A stretch of DNA of 64,000 nucleotides from Terracoccus sp. 273MFTsu3.1. GTDB taxonomy: Bacteria; Actinomycetota; Actinomycetes; Actinomycetales; Dermatophilaceae. Shown here one piece after another: positions 47,693 through 56,958 of this stretch. The DNA is taken from assembly GCF_000383675.1 (NCBI RefSeq), contig NZ_KB911821.1, positions 434,001-498,000 on the forward strand, written 5' to 3'. The notes beneath the pieces were generated by a model, which saw only the letters and a list, made by a program, of their open reading frames with translations, did not search any database and was not told the DNA's origin. Position numbers and translations under genes: made by a program. Within the stretch, counting starts at the first letter, position 1. Every line of letters begins with the position of its first letter.

Positions 47693-47869
47693 GTGTACTT
47701 CACCGACAGGGGCATCGAGGAGCTCGCGGCGCGCCGCGGCGAGGACGAGGTCACCATCGAGTGGCTCGCCGAGCAGCTGCGCACGTTCGTCGACCTCAAC
47801 CCCGAGTTCGAGGTGCCGGTCGAGCGACTCGCGACATGGCTCGCCCGGCTGGACGACGACGAGGACTGA
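47693..47869 (+). CDS. DUF6104-type small acidic protein
   Basis: 58-residue acidic protein: MYFTDRGIEELAARRGEDEV, then a helix (IEWLAEQLRTFVDLNPEF) and a second helix ending in DDDED. I recognise the YFTDRGIEEL opening from the small actinobacterial family DUF6104, found near kgd. GTG at 47693 has only a weak ribosome site. Three bases separate its stop from the SGNH hydrolase start. Function unknown; a protein partner role fits its size. Confidence 0.82.
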   Translation: MYFTDRGIEELAARRGEDEVTIEWLAEQLRTFVDLNPEFEVPVERLATWLARLDDDED

Positions 47870-47872
47870 GCA

Positions 47873-48733
47873 GTGAGCGACCGCAGCGACAGGGCCCAGA
47901 CGCACGGCGAGGCACCGAGGGAGCCCTACGGCGTGGGCCCGGCCTACCCCTCGTCTCACACGCAGTTCACGACCGACGCCCCGGGGCGGTATGCCGCCGC
48001 GTCGGCTCCCGCCTCCACCTCCGAGCCCGCTGCCTCCAGCTCGCCTGCCGCACCCGCGGCGTCCCAGCAGCCCCCGGCCGACGTGGCCCCGACGGAGGAC
48101 CCCTACTACGCCCCGAGCGCCGAGTTCACCGTCGCCGAGGGCATCCGCGACGTCGGCATGGTGTTCGTCGGCGCCTCGATGACGGCCGGCTACGGCGACC
48201 CCAAGGGTCTGGGCTGGGTCGGACGTGTCGTGGCCCGCACACAGCACCCCGACCTCGACCTGACGGCCTACAACCTCGGCGTCCGCGGCAACACCTCGGG
48301 CGACGTCGTCACCCGTTGGGGCGCCGAGTGCCACCCGCGCTGGAAGGGCCGCGCAGAGCGCCGTCTCGTGCTCAACGTGGGCACCAACGACGTGCTGTCG
48401 GGCATGACGATGGCCCGCTCGAGGCTCAACCTCGCCAACGTTCTCGACGAGGCGACCAACGCCGGCATCGGCGTCTTCGTCGTCGGCCTGACCCCGACGC
48501 TCGACGACGAGATGAACCGCAAGATCGAGGCGCTCGCCGAGGCCCAGGCCGACGTGTGCTCACGTCGCGGCATCACCTACGTCGACTGCTACCGCCCGCT
48601 CGCGACGCACGACCAGTGGATGGCCGACCTCGCAGCCAGCCCCGACCGTGCCCACCCCGGGCAGGCCGGCTACGGCCTCATCGCCTGGCTCGTGCTCCAC
48701 AACGGGTGGAACGACTGGCTCTCGCTCAGCTGA
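47873..48733 (+). CDS. SGNH/GDSL-type hydrolase with disordered N-terminus
   Basis: 286 residues. The first ~85 are a low-complexity Ala/Ser/Pro stretch with no signal peptide. The SGNH fold has block I GASMTAGYG (Ser102; the usual GDS Asp is Ala), block II RGNTSGD (Asn140), block III GTND (170-173), and a terminal DRAHPGQAGY with the Asp/His pair. These give a Ser-His-Asp esterase or acetylhydrolase. GTG 47873 follows DUF6104 by 3 bases. Its stop overlaps the convergent membrane gene by 8 bp. Confidence 0.88.
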   Translation: MSDRSDRAQTHGEAPREPYGVGPAYPSSHTQFTTDAPGRYAAASAPASTSEPAASSSPAAPAASQQPPADVAPTEDPYYAPSAEFTVAEGIRDVGMVFVGASMTAGYGDPKGLGWVGRVVARTQHPDLDLTAYNLGVRGNTSGDVVTRWGAECHPRWKGRAERRLVLNVGTNDVLSGMTMARSRLNLANVLDEATNAGIGVFVVGLTPTLDDEMNRKIEALAEAQADVCSRRGITYVDCYRPLATHDQWMADLAASPDRAHPGQAGYGLIAWLVLHNGWNDWLSLS

Positions 48734-49154
48734 CGACGTCCGTGTCGCGCTCGCCGTCCGGGCTGCCGTCGGCCCGGCGCCCGGGAGCCGACACGGCGGC
48801 CACGATGCTCGCCAGCGCGACGAGCCCGACGGCCAGGGCCACCGGAGTTCGGTCCGACTCGTGGAGCGACCACGCGACCGGCAACAGGAGGGCGTTCCAG
48901 AGCACCGTGGGCGTGCGCGGCCAGTCGGCGGCGCGGGCCCAGCCCCGCGCGAGCGCGAGCAGCCCCAGCCCGAAGACGAGGATGAGTGCTCCCGAGGTCG
49001 CCGCCCGCGTGACGTCGTCTGTGGCGCCCGTCACCATCTCGTAGACGTAGAAGCCGGCGAAGCCGAGGACGGTGAGCGCCTCGAGGAGCGTGAGCAGCCC
49101 TGCGGCGCGGTGGGATCCGCGCACCTCGCGGCTCGGAGTGGTCGATTCGGTCAC
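48726..49154 (-). CDS. Small four-helix membrane protein
   Basis: 142 residues with four hydrophobic helices: about 19-40, 55-72, 78-97 and 104-124. Basic and acidic tails flank them. No motif of a known family is seen, though the four-span layout resembles small actinobacterial integral membrane proteins of unknown function. GTG 49154 lies 343 bp from the whiB1 start, on the opposite strand. Its 3' end overlaps the SGNH gene. Confidence 0.75.
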   Translation of the reverse strand: MTESTTPSREVRGSHRAAGLLTLLEALTVLGFAGFYVYEMVTGATDDVTRAATSGALILVFGLGLLALARGWARAADWPRTPTVLWNALLLPVAWSLHESDRTPVALAVGLVALASIVAAVSAPGRRADGSPDGERDTDVVS

Positions 49155-49497
49155 CTCGACAGACTAGCGATCCGGCGGATCCGGACCGTCCGGGCGGGTC
49201 CCGGGCCCCACGGACGGGCCGGAGGTCTGGAACTGGGAGCCGTCTGCCGATAGACTCAATCCTTGGTGTGATCCGCGCCCAGGCGTTGAACACGGACATG
49301 GTTGCTGGTCACACTGGATCATGGCCCTCAACGCGTACGGAACAACTTCGTGCGCGTTTCCGTTGGTCAGGGGGTCATCCCCCGCATGACGACACCATGA
49401 CTTGGCTCCGACAACGACGCTGGCGCCCCGAGCACATGCACCGCGACCGATACCCGGCGTCGGTGCGAACCGAGATACATGAAGGAGCACGATCCAC
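49155..49497 (+). promoter_or_regulatory. Long upstream region of whiB1
   Basis: 343 bp without a convincing gene between a minus-strand membrane gene and whiB1. A -10-like TAGACT lies at 49251-49256, and an AAGGAG ribosome site lies about 14 bp before the whiB1 ATG. A TGTGA half-site (49267-49271) and a GTCACA half-site (49309-49314) are present but are too far apart for one Crp operator. In M. tuberculosis whiB1 is Crp- and cAMP-controlled; a full site is not visible here. Confidence 0.45.
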
Positions 49498-49746
49498 ATG
49501 GATTGGCGCGACCGCGCTGCCTGCCTGGAGGCCGATCCGGAGCTGTTCTTCCCCATCGGGAACACCGGCCCGGCCATCCTGCAGATCGAGGAGGCGAAGG
49601 CTGTGTGCCGGACCTGTCCGGTCATGGACACCTGCCTCAAGTGGGCCCTCGAGACCGGCCAGGATGCCGGCGTCTGGGGCGGCCTCTCCGAGGACGAGCG
49701 CCGCGCCCTGAAGCGCCGCAACGCGCGGGCCCGCCGCGCCGGCTGA
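49498..49746 (+). CDS. whiB1: WhiB-family iron-sulfur regulator WhiB1
   Basis: 82 residues, close to M. tuberculosis WhiB1 along its whole length. It carries four cluster cysteines (Cys9, Cys37, Cys40, Cys46) and the G-V-W-G-G turn (GVWGGLSEDERRALKRRNARAR in outline) before a basic DNA-binding tail. WhiB1 binds a [4Fe-4S] cluster that reacts with nitric oxide and associates with the primary sigma factor. Its neighbour pdtaS matches Rv3219-Rv3220c. ATG at 49498. Confidence 0.96.
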   Translation: MDWRDRAACLEADPELFFPIGNTGPAILQIEEAKAVCRTCPVMDTCLKWALETGQDAGVWGGLSEDERRALKRRNARARRAG

Positions 49747-49769
49747 GCCGCGCACGACCATCGTCGTCG

Positions 49770-49803
49770 AGCCCGGTGACCCTGTCAGGTCGCCGGGCTT
49801 TTG
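49770..49803 (+). terminator. Rho-independent terminator after whiB1
   Basis: AGCCCGGTGACC pairs with GGTCGCCGGGCT across a six-base loop and is followed by TTTT. This is the clearest intrinsic terminator in the window, 23 bp after whiB1. Confidence 0.92.
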
Positions 49804-49867
49804 GCTGCCCGTGCATGCCGTCCGTTGACGACCGGGGGTGCCCCTGGCCCTGAAGGTGAAGAGCCCC

Positions 49868-51355
49868 TCAGGTGATGGGGCGCAGGCTCGCGGTGAACCG
49901 GGCACGGGTGCCGTGCGGCACCACGGGCTCCCACGTGATGCGGCCCTGGAGGTCGCTGACGAGCGACTGGACGATCTGGGTCCCGAGACCCGAGCCGGGC
50001 CGGCGTGCCGGGTCGATCCCCTTGCCGTCGTCCTCGACCGAGACGACGACCATCTGCTGGCCGCGCTCGTCGGCCTGACGGTCGATGAAGATGCGCACCT
50101 CTCCCCCGGCGTCGCCGAGGCCGTGCTCGATGGCGTTCTGCACGAGCTCGCTCATGATCATGGCGAGCGACGTCGCGTCCTCGGCGCGCAGGCGCCCGAA
50201 GGACCCCTCCGTGACGGTGTGGACCGGCGCACCGTTCGCCGAGACCTCGACGACGGCGTTGAGCCCGCGTTGGGCGATGGTGTCGAACTCGACCGTCTCG
50301 TCGAAGCCCTGGCTCAGCTGGTCGTGCACCATGGCGATGGTCCCGACCCGGCGCTCGGCCTCGGCGAGCGCGATCTTGGCCTCGCCGTCCGGGAGCCGGC
50401 GCGACTGGAGGCGGAGCAGCGCGGCCACGGACTGGAGGTTGTTCTTGACGCGGTGGTGGATCTCGCGGATCGTCGCGTCCTTCGTCATGAGCTCGCGCTC
50501 GCGGCGGCGCAGCTCGCCGACGTCGCGCATGAGCACGATGGCACCGAACCGCTGCCCAGCCTCGGTGAGAGGGATCGCCCGCATCGAGACGGTCGTGCCA
50601 CCTGCCACGACCTCGGTGCGCCAGGGCTGACGTCCCGTCACGACGAGCGGCAGCCCCTCGTCGACGGGATAGGACTCGCGGACGTTGTCGGTGACGATCT
50701 GGGCCAGGCTCGCCCCGACCACCTCGCCGAGGTGCCCGAGCCGGTGCAGGGCGGACACGGCATTCGGGCTCGCGTAGGTGACGATGCCGTCGACGTCGAG
50801 TCGGATGACGCCGTCGCCGACCCGGGGTGCGCCGCGCCGCAGGCCCGTCGGCGCACCGCTGTGCGGGAACTCTCCCCCGGTGACCATCCGGCACAGGGCG
50901 TCGGCCGTGGCGAGGTAGGTCAGCTCGAGGCGGCTCGGCGTGCGGGTCGTCCAGAGGTTCGTGTGACGGGTCAGGACGGCGACGACGTGGCCACCCCGGA
51001 CGACGGGGATGTACTCCTCGCGCACCGACTGGTCGGCGCCGTGCTCGTGCGGGACGACGACCTGGCGCACGCGCAGGATGCGCTGCTCGGCCGCGGCCTC
51101 GTCGAGCAGGTCGCGGGTGCGGCCGGGATCGGCGATGCGGCCCACCTGGTCGTCGACGAAGACGAGCTGGCCCGTCGTCGGGCGCACGTGGGCCACGGCC
51201 TCCCAACGGTCGCTGATCGAGCGGACCCAGAGCACGAGGTCGGCGAACGAGAGGTCCGCGACGAGCTGCCAGTCGCCGACGAGCAGCTGCAGCCACTCGA
51301 CGTCGTGGTCGGGCAGGTTCGTCCGCCCGCGCAGGAGCTCGCTCAGGGTTGCCAC
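49868..51355 (-). CDS. pdtaS: Sensor histidine kinase PdtaS (GAF-PAS-HisKA_2)
   Basis: 495-residue soluble kinase. N-terminal GAF-like domain (about 1-150), PAS domain (about 175-285, VIRLDVDGIVTYASPNAVSAL in outline), then a HisKA_2 dimerisation helix with IREIHHRVKNNLQSVAALLRLQ in outline (phospho-His in EIHHRVKNN) and an HWE/PdtaS-type ATPase with N-box ELVQNAIEHG and DDGKGIDP. No membrane span. In M. tuberculosis PdtaS phosphorylates the RNA-binding antiterminator PdtaR and responds to c-di-GMP or metals/NO. Gene next to whiB1 as in Rv3219-Rv3220c. GTG 51355. Confidence 0.95.
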   Translation of the reverse strand: MATLSELLRGRTNLPDHDVEWLQLLVGDWQLVADLSFADLVLWVRSISDRWEAVAHVRPTTGQLVFVDDQVGRIADPGRTRDLLDEAAAEQRILRVRQVVVPHEHGADQSVREEYIPVVRGGHVVAVLTRHTNLWTTRTPSRLELTYLATADALCRMVTGGEFPHSGAPTGLRRGAPRVGDGVIRLDVDGIVTYASPNAVSALHRLGHLGEVVGASLAQIVTDNVRESYPVDEGLPLVVTGRQPWRTEVVAGGTTVSMRAIPLTEAGQRFGAIVLMRDVGELRRRERELMTKDATIREIHHRVKNNLQSVAALLRLQSRRLPDGEAKIALAEAERRVGTIAMVHDQLSQGFDETVEFDTIAQRGLNAVVEVSANGAPVHTVTEGSFGRLRAEDATSLAMIMSELVQNAIEHGLGDAGGEVRIFIDRQADERGQQMVVVSVEDDGKGIDPARRPGSGLGTQIVQSLVSDLQGRITWEPVVPHGTRARFTASLRPIT

Positions 51356-51408
51356 GTCCCGAGCCTAGTGAGCCACGGCAGCCACGCGTCCGGTGGCCTC
51401 ACGCACCC

Positions 51409-51533
51409 CCTCGAGTGAGCGCCCCGTCCCACTCGAGTGAGCGCCCCGTCCCACTCGAGTGAGCGCCCCGTCCCTCCTGCCTCGTGACAGGTGGGACGAC
51501 GCGCTCACTCGTGTGTGGTCAAGCGCTCACTCG
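51409..51533. repeat. 22-bp tandem repeat array with inverted copies
   Basis: Three adjacent units of ACTCGAGTGAGCGCCCCGTCCC (units at 51409-51430, 51431-51452 and 51453-51474; the first unit begins with CC in place of AC), then two copies of the core in reverse (GCGCTCACTCG at 51501-51511 and 51523-51533). Each unit boundary makes the palindrome CACTCGAGTG. The array fills the 191-bp gap between the GDH 3' end and the pdtaS 5' end. It could be an operator array for pdtaS or a structured terminator for GDH. Confidence 0.85.
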
Positions 51534-51546
51534 ACGAAGGGGGGCG

Positions 51547-54500
51547 TCAGCTGCGGGACTCGGCGGCGACTCGGGCCGCAGCGGCACGGGCCGCCTGCTT
51601 CGTCGCGGTCTTTGTGGCGGTCTTCGTGGCCGGGGCCTTCTTCGAGGCCGCGGTCTTCGCGTCCGCCGTCTTGGTGGCGGGCTGCTTGACCTCGGACTTC
51701 GAGGCCGCGCTGGGCGCCTTCTTCGCGGCGGGCGCCTTCTTCGCAGGTGCCTTCGTGGCGGTCCCCTTGGTGGCGGACGCCTTCTTCGCCGGAGCCGCAC
51801 CCGATGGCGCCTCGGCCCCCACCGGAGCGGGCTGGCCGGACGACGCCGGCTTCGTCACGGTGCGCAGCGTGCGCAGGGCGACCGAGAGGGCGGCGATGCC
51901 GGCGTGGCTCATCCGCTCGATCCCGCCGAGGGCGGCCCGGGCCCGACCGAGCGCGTCGGCGTTGAGCTCGGACCACTCGGCGAGTCGGGCCGCGGCGTCG
52001 TGACGCGGGTTGCTCACCTCGAGCACCGACCGGGTCAGGCTCTCGAGGACGGCGTAGAGGTCGTCGCGCAGCGCGCCGCGGGCCATGGCGTCCCAGCGGT
52101 CGTCGCGCGGCAGCATCGTGACCCGCGTCAGCATCGCGTCGATGGAGAACGTCTCGGAGGTCAGGAAGTAGACCCCGACGACGTCGTCGAGCTTCTCGCC
52201 CGTGTCCTCGGCGATCTCGATGCAGTCGAGCAGCGAGTAGAGGTCGAGCAGCGACGCCGCGACGAGCGCGAGCTCCTCGGGCACGCCCTTGCCCTCGAGC
52301 TCGCGGGCCCGCCGCTGCAGGCGGGTGCGCTCACTGCCCTGGAGCAGCTCGGCGATGCGGCCGGAGAAGGCCTCGATGCCGGGGCGGAAGCGCGCCACCT
52401 CGGCCGCGATGTCGAGCGTCGCGGGACGCGAGGTGAGGAACCAGCGCACCGAGCGGTCGATGAGTCGACGGAACTCGAGGTAGAGCGCGGTCTGTGCCGC
52501 CGTGCTCACGACGTTGTCGGTGGCCTCGACGCGCCGCACGAAACCGGCGAGGTCGAACACCTCACGGCAGACGACGTACGCGCGGGCGACCTGCTCCGGC
52601 GTGGCCCCGGTCTCTTCCCCCGCCCGGTAGGCGAAGGTGATGCCGCCCCGGTTGACCATCGAGTTCGCCACCGCGTTGGTGATGATCTCGCGGCGCAGCG
52701 GGTGCGCGGCGATCTCGTCGGCGTGCTTGCCGCGCAACGGCTTCGGGAAGTACTCGGCGAGGGTCGACTCGAACCACGGGTCGTCGGGCAGCGACGTCGT
52801 GATGAGCTGGTTCTTGAGGTAGAGCTTCGCGTAGGCGACGAGCACCGAGAACTCCGGCGATGCGAGGCCCAGTCCGTCCTTCTGGCGGCGCGCGATCTCG
52901 GCGTCGCTCGGGAGGAACTCGAGCGATCGGTCGAGGTCGCCGTTCGCCTCGAGGAACTGGATGAGGCGCTCGTGCACGCCGAGCATCGCGTGCTGCTGTG
53001 CGCGCGCGTTGCCGAGCAGGACGTTCTGCTCGTAGTTGTCGCGCAGCACCTGCTCGGCGACCTCGTCGGTCATCGAGGCGAGGAGCGTGTTGCGACGCTT
53101 GGTCGTCAGCTCGCCGGAGCGGGTCAGCTCGGTGAGCAGGATCTTGATGTTGACCTCGTGGTCGGAGGTGTCGACACCGGCACTGTTGTCGATGGCGTCG
53201 GTGTTGATCCGGACACCCGCCAGCGCGGCCTCGATGCGCCCGAGCTGGCTCGCCCCGAGGTTGCCGCCCTCGCCGACGACCTTGCAGCGAAGGTCGCTGC
53301 CGTTGACACGGATGGCGTCGTTGGCCCGGTCACCGATCTCGGAGTTGGTCTCGGCCGCCGCCTTGACGTAGGTGCCGATGCCGCCGTTCCACAGCAGGTC
53401 GACCGGCGCGAGGAGGATCGCCTTCATGAGGTCGGCAGGCGTCATCGACTTCGTGCCGGAGCGCAGACCCAGTGCCGCGACCATCTGCGGGCTCACCGGC
53501 ACGGACTTGGCCGAACGCGGGAAGATGCCGCCGCCCTTGCTGATGAGCTTCTCGTCGTAGTCGGCCCACGACGAGCCGGGCAGGTCGAACATCCGCCGGC
53601 GCTCGGCATACGACGTCGCTGCGTCCGGGTCGGGGTCGACGAAGATGTGCCGGTGGTCGAAGGCCGCGAGAAGCCGGATGTGCTCCGAGAGCAGCATCCC
53701 GTTGCCGAAGACGTCGCCGCTCATGTCGCCGACGCCGACGACGGTGAACTCCTGGGTCTGGGTGTCGACGCCGAGCTCGCGGAAGTGGCGCTTGACCGAC
53801 TCCCACGCGCCGCGCGCCGTGATGCCCATGCCCTTGTGGTCGTAGCCGGCAGAGCCGCCCGACGCGAAGGCGTCGTCGAGCCAGAAGCCGTAGTCGGCGG
53901 AGATGCCGTTGGCGATGTCGGAGAACTTGGCGGTGCCCTTGTCGGCGGCGACGACGAGGTAGGTGTCGTCCTCGTCGTGGCGCACGACCCGGTGCGGCGG
54001 CACGGCGGCACCCGAGACGAGATTGTCGGTGAGGTCGAGCAGCCCGGAGATGAAGAGCTTGTAGGACGCGATGCCCTCGTCCATCCACGCGGCGCGGTCG
54101 ACGGCGGGGTCGGGCAGCTGCTTGGCGTAGAAGCCACCCTTGCTGCCGGTCGGCACGATGACGGCGTTCTTGACCATCTGCGCCTTGACGAGCCCGAGGA
54201 CCTCGGTGCGGAAGTCCTCGCGCCGGTCGGACCAGCGCAGCCCGCCGCGCGCGACCTTGCCGAAGCGCAGGTGCACGCCCTCGACCCGGGGGCTGTAGAC
54301 CCAGATCTCGAACATCGGCCGCGGGGCCGGCAGGTCGGGGACCTTCTTGGGGTTGAGCTTGAGCGAGACGTACGACTTGTCGCGGCCGTTCTCGTCGGGC
54401 TGGTAGAAGTTCGTGCGCAGGCTGGCCTGGATGACCCCCAGCAGGGCACGCACGATGCGGTCGTGGTCGAGGCTCGCGACGTCGTCGAGCGCCTCCTTGA

Positions 54501-56757
54501 TGCGCGTGACGACCTGCTTCTGCCGCGCCGCCCGCTTGTCGTGGCCGGCCTCGGTCTCGGGGAAGGCGTCGGGATCGAAGCGCGCCTCGAAGAGCTCGAC
54601 GAGGCTGCGGGCGATCCCGGTGTTGGCGGCGAGCGCCGACTCGACGTAGTCCTGCGAGAAGGTCGAGCCGGTCTGGCGGAGGTACTTCGCCACGGTGCGC
54701 AGGATGACGACCTGACGCCAGGTGAGACCCGCGGCGAGCACGAGTGCGTTGAAGCCGTCGGACTCGGCCCGGCCGTCCCAGACGGCCCGGAAGGCCTCCT
54801 CGAAGCGCTCGCGGACGTCGGCCGAGAGCGCAGCGTCGCCGGACCCCCACGTGCGGGCGTCGGCGCACAGGCCGAAGTCGAAGATGTGCAGCGTGCGGCC
54901 GTCGGGTCCGGGCACCTCGTAGGGGCGCTCGTCGGTCACCTCGACGCCGAGGTGGGTGAAGAGGGGCAGCACCTGCGTCAGCGACAGGTCGGCGCGGCGG
55001 TAGAGCTTGAAGCGCCGCTCGCGCGGGTCGTCGGACGCCGGGTCGTCGTAGAGGTGCAGGCCGGTCGTGCGGTCACCGTCGCCGAGCGCGTCGATGCGGT
55101 CGAGGTCCTCGACCGCCGTCTCGACGTCGAAGTCCTCCTTGTACGCCTCGGGCAGGGCCTTGGCGTACGCCGCCATCGTGCGGGCCGCGCCCTCGAGACC
55201 GCGGGCCTGACCGAGCGCCTCGGAGAGGTCCTCGTCCCAGGTGCGGGTCGCGTCGATGACGCGCTTCTCGAGCTCCGCCTCGTCGATGTCGGGGATGTCG
55301 GTGCCTGCCGGCATGCGTACGACGAAGTGGAGGCGCGCGAGCGTCGACTCGCTGACCCGCGTCGTGTTGTCGATGTTCTCGCCGCCGAAGGCCTCGAGCA
55401 GGATCGCCTCGATGCGCAGGCGGACCGTCGTGTTGTAGCGGTCGCGCGGGAGGTAGACGAGGCACGAGACGAAACGGCCGAACTCGTCGCGCCGCAGGAA
55501 GAGCTTGGTCTTGCGGCGCTCCTGCAGGTGCAGGACGCTCGTCGCGATCTCGGCCAGCTGTGCGGAGCTCGTCTGGAAGAGCTCGTCGCGCGGGTAGGTC
55601 TCGAGGATCTGGAGGATGTCCTTGCCGGAGTGGCTGTCGGCGCTGAGCCCGGTGAGGCGCAGCACCTCCTGCGCCCGCACGTCGATGAGCGGGATGTCGT
55701 GGATCGTGTCGTTGTAGGCGGCCGAGGCGTAGAGGCCGAGGAAGCGCTGCTCGCCGACGCACTCGCCGCGGGCGTCGAAGCGCTTGACCGAGATGTAGTC
55801 GAGGTAGACGTCGCGGTGGACCGTCGCGCGTGAGTTGGCCTTGGTGATGATGAGGATGGTGGAGTCGCGAGCGGCGCGGCTGGCGGCCGGCGTCAGCACG
55901 AGTCCCTTTCCGGCAGAAGGCCGGTCGTAGCGCAGCAGCCCGAGACCCGTGCCGGGCACCTGGCGCGAGACGTCCTTGCCGTTCTCGTGCGAGAGGGAGT
56001 ACTCGCGGTAGCCGAGGAAGGTGAAGTTGTTGTGGGCGAGCCACTCGAGGAAGCGGCTCGCCTCGCGCGCCTGGTGCGGGTCGGTGCCGGGTGGCGTCGC
56101 CGAGCGGAGCTCGCTCGCGAGGGTCAGCGCGTGGGCGCGCATCTTGGGCCAGTCCTCGACGGAGTCACGGACGTTCTCGAGGACGTGCCGCAGCCGGGCC
56201 TCGACGTCGGGCAGGGCGTCGGCCGGCAGGCGGTCGATCTCGAGGTGCATCCACGACTCGCGCACGAGCCCGAGGGAGCTGGACTGCACGGTCGTCGAGC
56301 CGTCGGTGATCACCGACTTGAGCTCACCGGTGATGGTGCGCGAGACGGTCATCTGCGGGTGCACGATGAGGTGGACACCGCGGTCGAAACCGCCGAGCGC
56401 GGCCACGACGGAGTCGACGAGGAACGGCATGTCGTCGACGACGATCTGCACGACCGAGTGTCCCGTGGACCAGCCCTCGTCGTCGGCGGTCGGGTTGAAG
56501 GCGCGCACGTTGAACGTGCCGACCGGGCGCTCCTGGGCGAAGGCGCGGTGCTCGCTGGCGATGGTCGCGAGCTCGCGAGCCGGGCGCGCGAGCAGGTCCT
56601 CGGTCGCGACGAGGCGGTAGTACGCGAGGAGGAACTCCTCGAGGTCGCGGGACGCGGTGCCGCCGGATCGGCCTCGACCCCGTCGAGGGGGAGGCGCCAC
56701 GGCCGCGGCAGCGGCCTTCATGACGTCGATTCGAGTCTGTTCGAGTGACGCTGACAT
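51547..56757 (-). CDS. gdh: Large NAD-dependent glutamate dehydrogenase with Lys/Ala-rich tail
   Basis: 1736 residues from ATG 56757. The class is the ~180-kDa GDH of Mycobacterium (Rv2476c) and Streptomyces. It deaminates glutamate to 2-oxoglutarate. N-terminal regulatory ACT-like region, then the catalytic core with GLRWSDRREDFRTEVLGLVKAQ in outline, KGGFYAKQL, YDHKGMGITARG, GVGDMSGDVFGNGML and NGGIGTYVK. The last ~100 residues (DNA 51547-51860) are an Ala/Lys/Thr-rich PAKK-type tail, like histone H1 tails, not expected for this family. Core motifs appear intact. In M. tuberculosis GDH is inhibited by GarA together with Kgd control; kgd is also in this window. Confidence 0.95.
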   Translation of the reverse strand: MSASLEQTRIDVMKAAAAAVAPPPRRGRGRSGGTASRDLEEFLLAYYRLVATEDLLARPARELATIASEHRAFAQERPVGTFNVRAFNPTADDEGWSTGHSVVQIVVDDMPFLVDSVVAALGGFDRGVHLIVHPQMTVSRTITGELKSVITDGSTTVQSSSLGLVRESWMHLEIDRLPADALPDVEARLRHVLENVRDSVEDWPKMRAHALTLASELRSATPPGTDPHQAREASRFLEWLAHNNFTFLGYREYSLSHENGKDVSRQVPGTGLGLLRYDRPSAGKGLVLTPAASRAARDSTILIITKANSRATVHRDVYLDYISVKRFDARGECVGEQRFLGLYASAAYNDTIHDIPLIDVRAQEVLRLTGLSADSHSGKDILQILETYPRDELFQTSSAQLAEIATSVLHLQERRKTKLFLRRDEFGRFVSCLVYLPRDRYNTTVRLRIEAILLEAFGGENIDNTTRVSESTLARLHFVVRMPAGTDIPDIDEAELEKRVIDATRTWDEDLSEALGQARGLEGAARTMAAYAKALPEAYKEDFDVETAVEDLDRIDALGDGDRTTGLHLYDDPASDDPRERRFKLYRRADLSLTQVLPLFTHLGVEVTDERPYEVPGPDGRTLHIFDFGLCADARTWGSGDAALSADVRERFEEAFRAVWDGRAESDGFNALVLAAGLTWRQVVILRTVAKYLRQTGSTFSQDYVESALAANTGIARSLVELFEARFDPDAFPETEAGHDKRAARQKQVVTRIKEALDDVASLDHDRIVRALLGVIQASLRTNFYQPDENGRDKSYVSLKLNPKKVPDLPAPRPMFEIWVYSPRVEGVHLRFGKVARGGLRWSDRREDFRTEVLGLVKAQMVKNAVIVPTGSKGGFYAKQLPDPAVDRAAWMDEGIASYKLFISGLLDLTDNLVSGAAVPPHRVVRHDEDDTYLVVAADKGTAKFSDIANGISADYGFWLDDAFASGGSAGYDHKGMGITARGAWESVKRHFRELGVDTQTQEFTVVGVGDMSGDVFGNGMLLSEHIRLLAAFDHRHIFVDPDPDAATSYAERRRMFDLPGSSWADYDEKLISKGGGIFPRSAKSVPVSPQMVAALGLRSGTKSMTPADLMKAILLAPVDLLWNGGIGTYVKAAAETNSEIGDRANDAIRVNGSDLRCKVVGEGGNLGASQLGRIEAALAGVRINTDAIDNSAGVDTSDHEVNIKILLTELTRSGELTTKRRNTLLASMTDEVAEQVLRDNYEQNVLLGNARAQQHAMLGVHERLIQFLEANGDLDRSLEFLPSDAEIARRQKDGLGLASPEFSVLVAYAKLYLKNQLITTSLPDDPWFESTLAEYFPKPLRGKHADEIAAHPLRREIITNAVANSMVNRGGITFAYRAGEETGATPEQVARAYVVCREVFDLAGFVRRVEATDNVVSTAAQTALYLEFRRLIDRSVRWFLTSRPATLDIAAEVARFRPGIEAFSGRIAELLQGSERTRLQRRARELEGKGVPEELALVAASLLDLYSLLDCIEIAEDTGEKLDDVVGVYFLTSETFSIDAMLTRVTMLPRDDRWDAMARGALRDDLYAVLESLTRSVLEVSNPRHDAAARLAEWSELNADALGRARAALGGIERMSHAGIAALSVALRTLRTVTKPASSGQPAPVGAEAPSGAAPAKKASATKGTATKAPAKKAPAAKKAPSAASKSEVKQPATKTADAKTAASKKAPATKTATKTATKQAARAAAARVAAESRS

Positions 56758-56958
56758 GCGGTCGTCGGATTCCTCACCGTGTGGCCCGTACGGCGGCACG
56801 TCGTTGTGCCGCCCATCTCACCATGTGAGCCTATCCCCGTCGGCGTCCAGGCCCGAACCACCCCCGCCGGACACGGCGCGACTGTGACGCGAGTGATGGA
56901 CGGGACAGGCGGTGGAGAACTCCGGGGCGCCTGGACGCGCAGTCCCTAGAGTGGTGCC

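Noticed and set aside
49267-49314. Crp operator upstream of whiB1
   Set aside because: TGTGA and TCACA half-sites are present but separated by far more than six bases.
51484-55833. A 1449-codon frame antisense to GDH
   Set aside because: Shadow of the GDH coding frame; no family motif.
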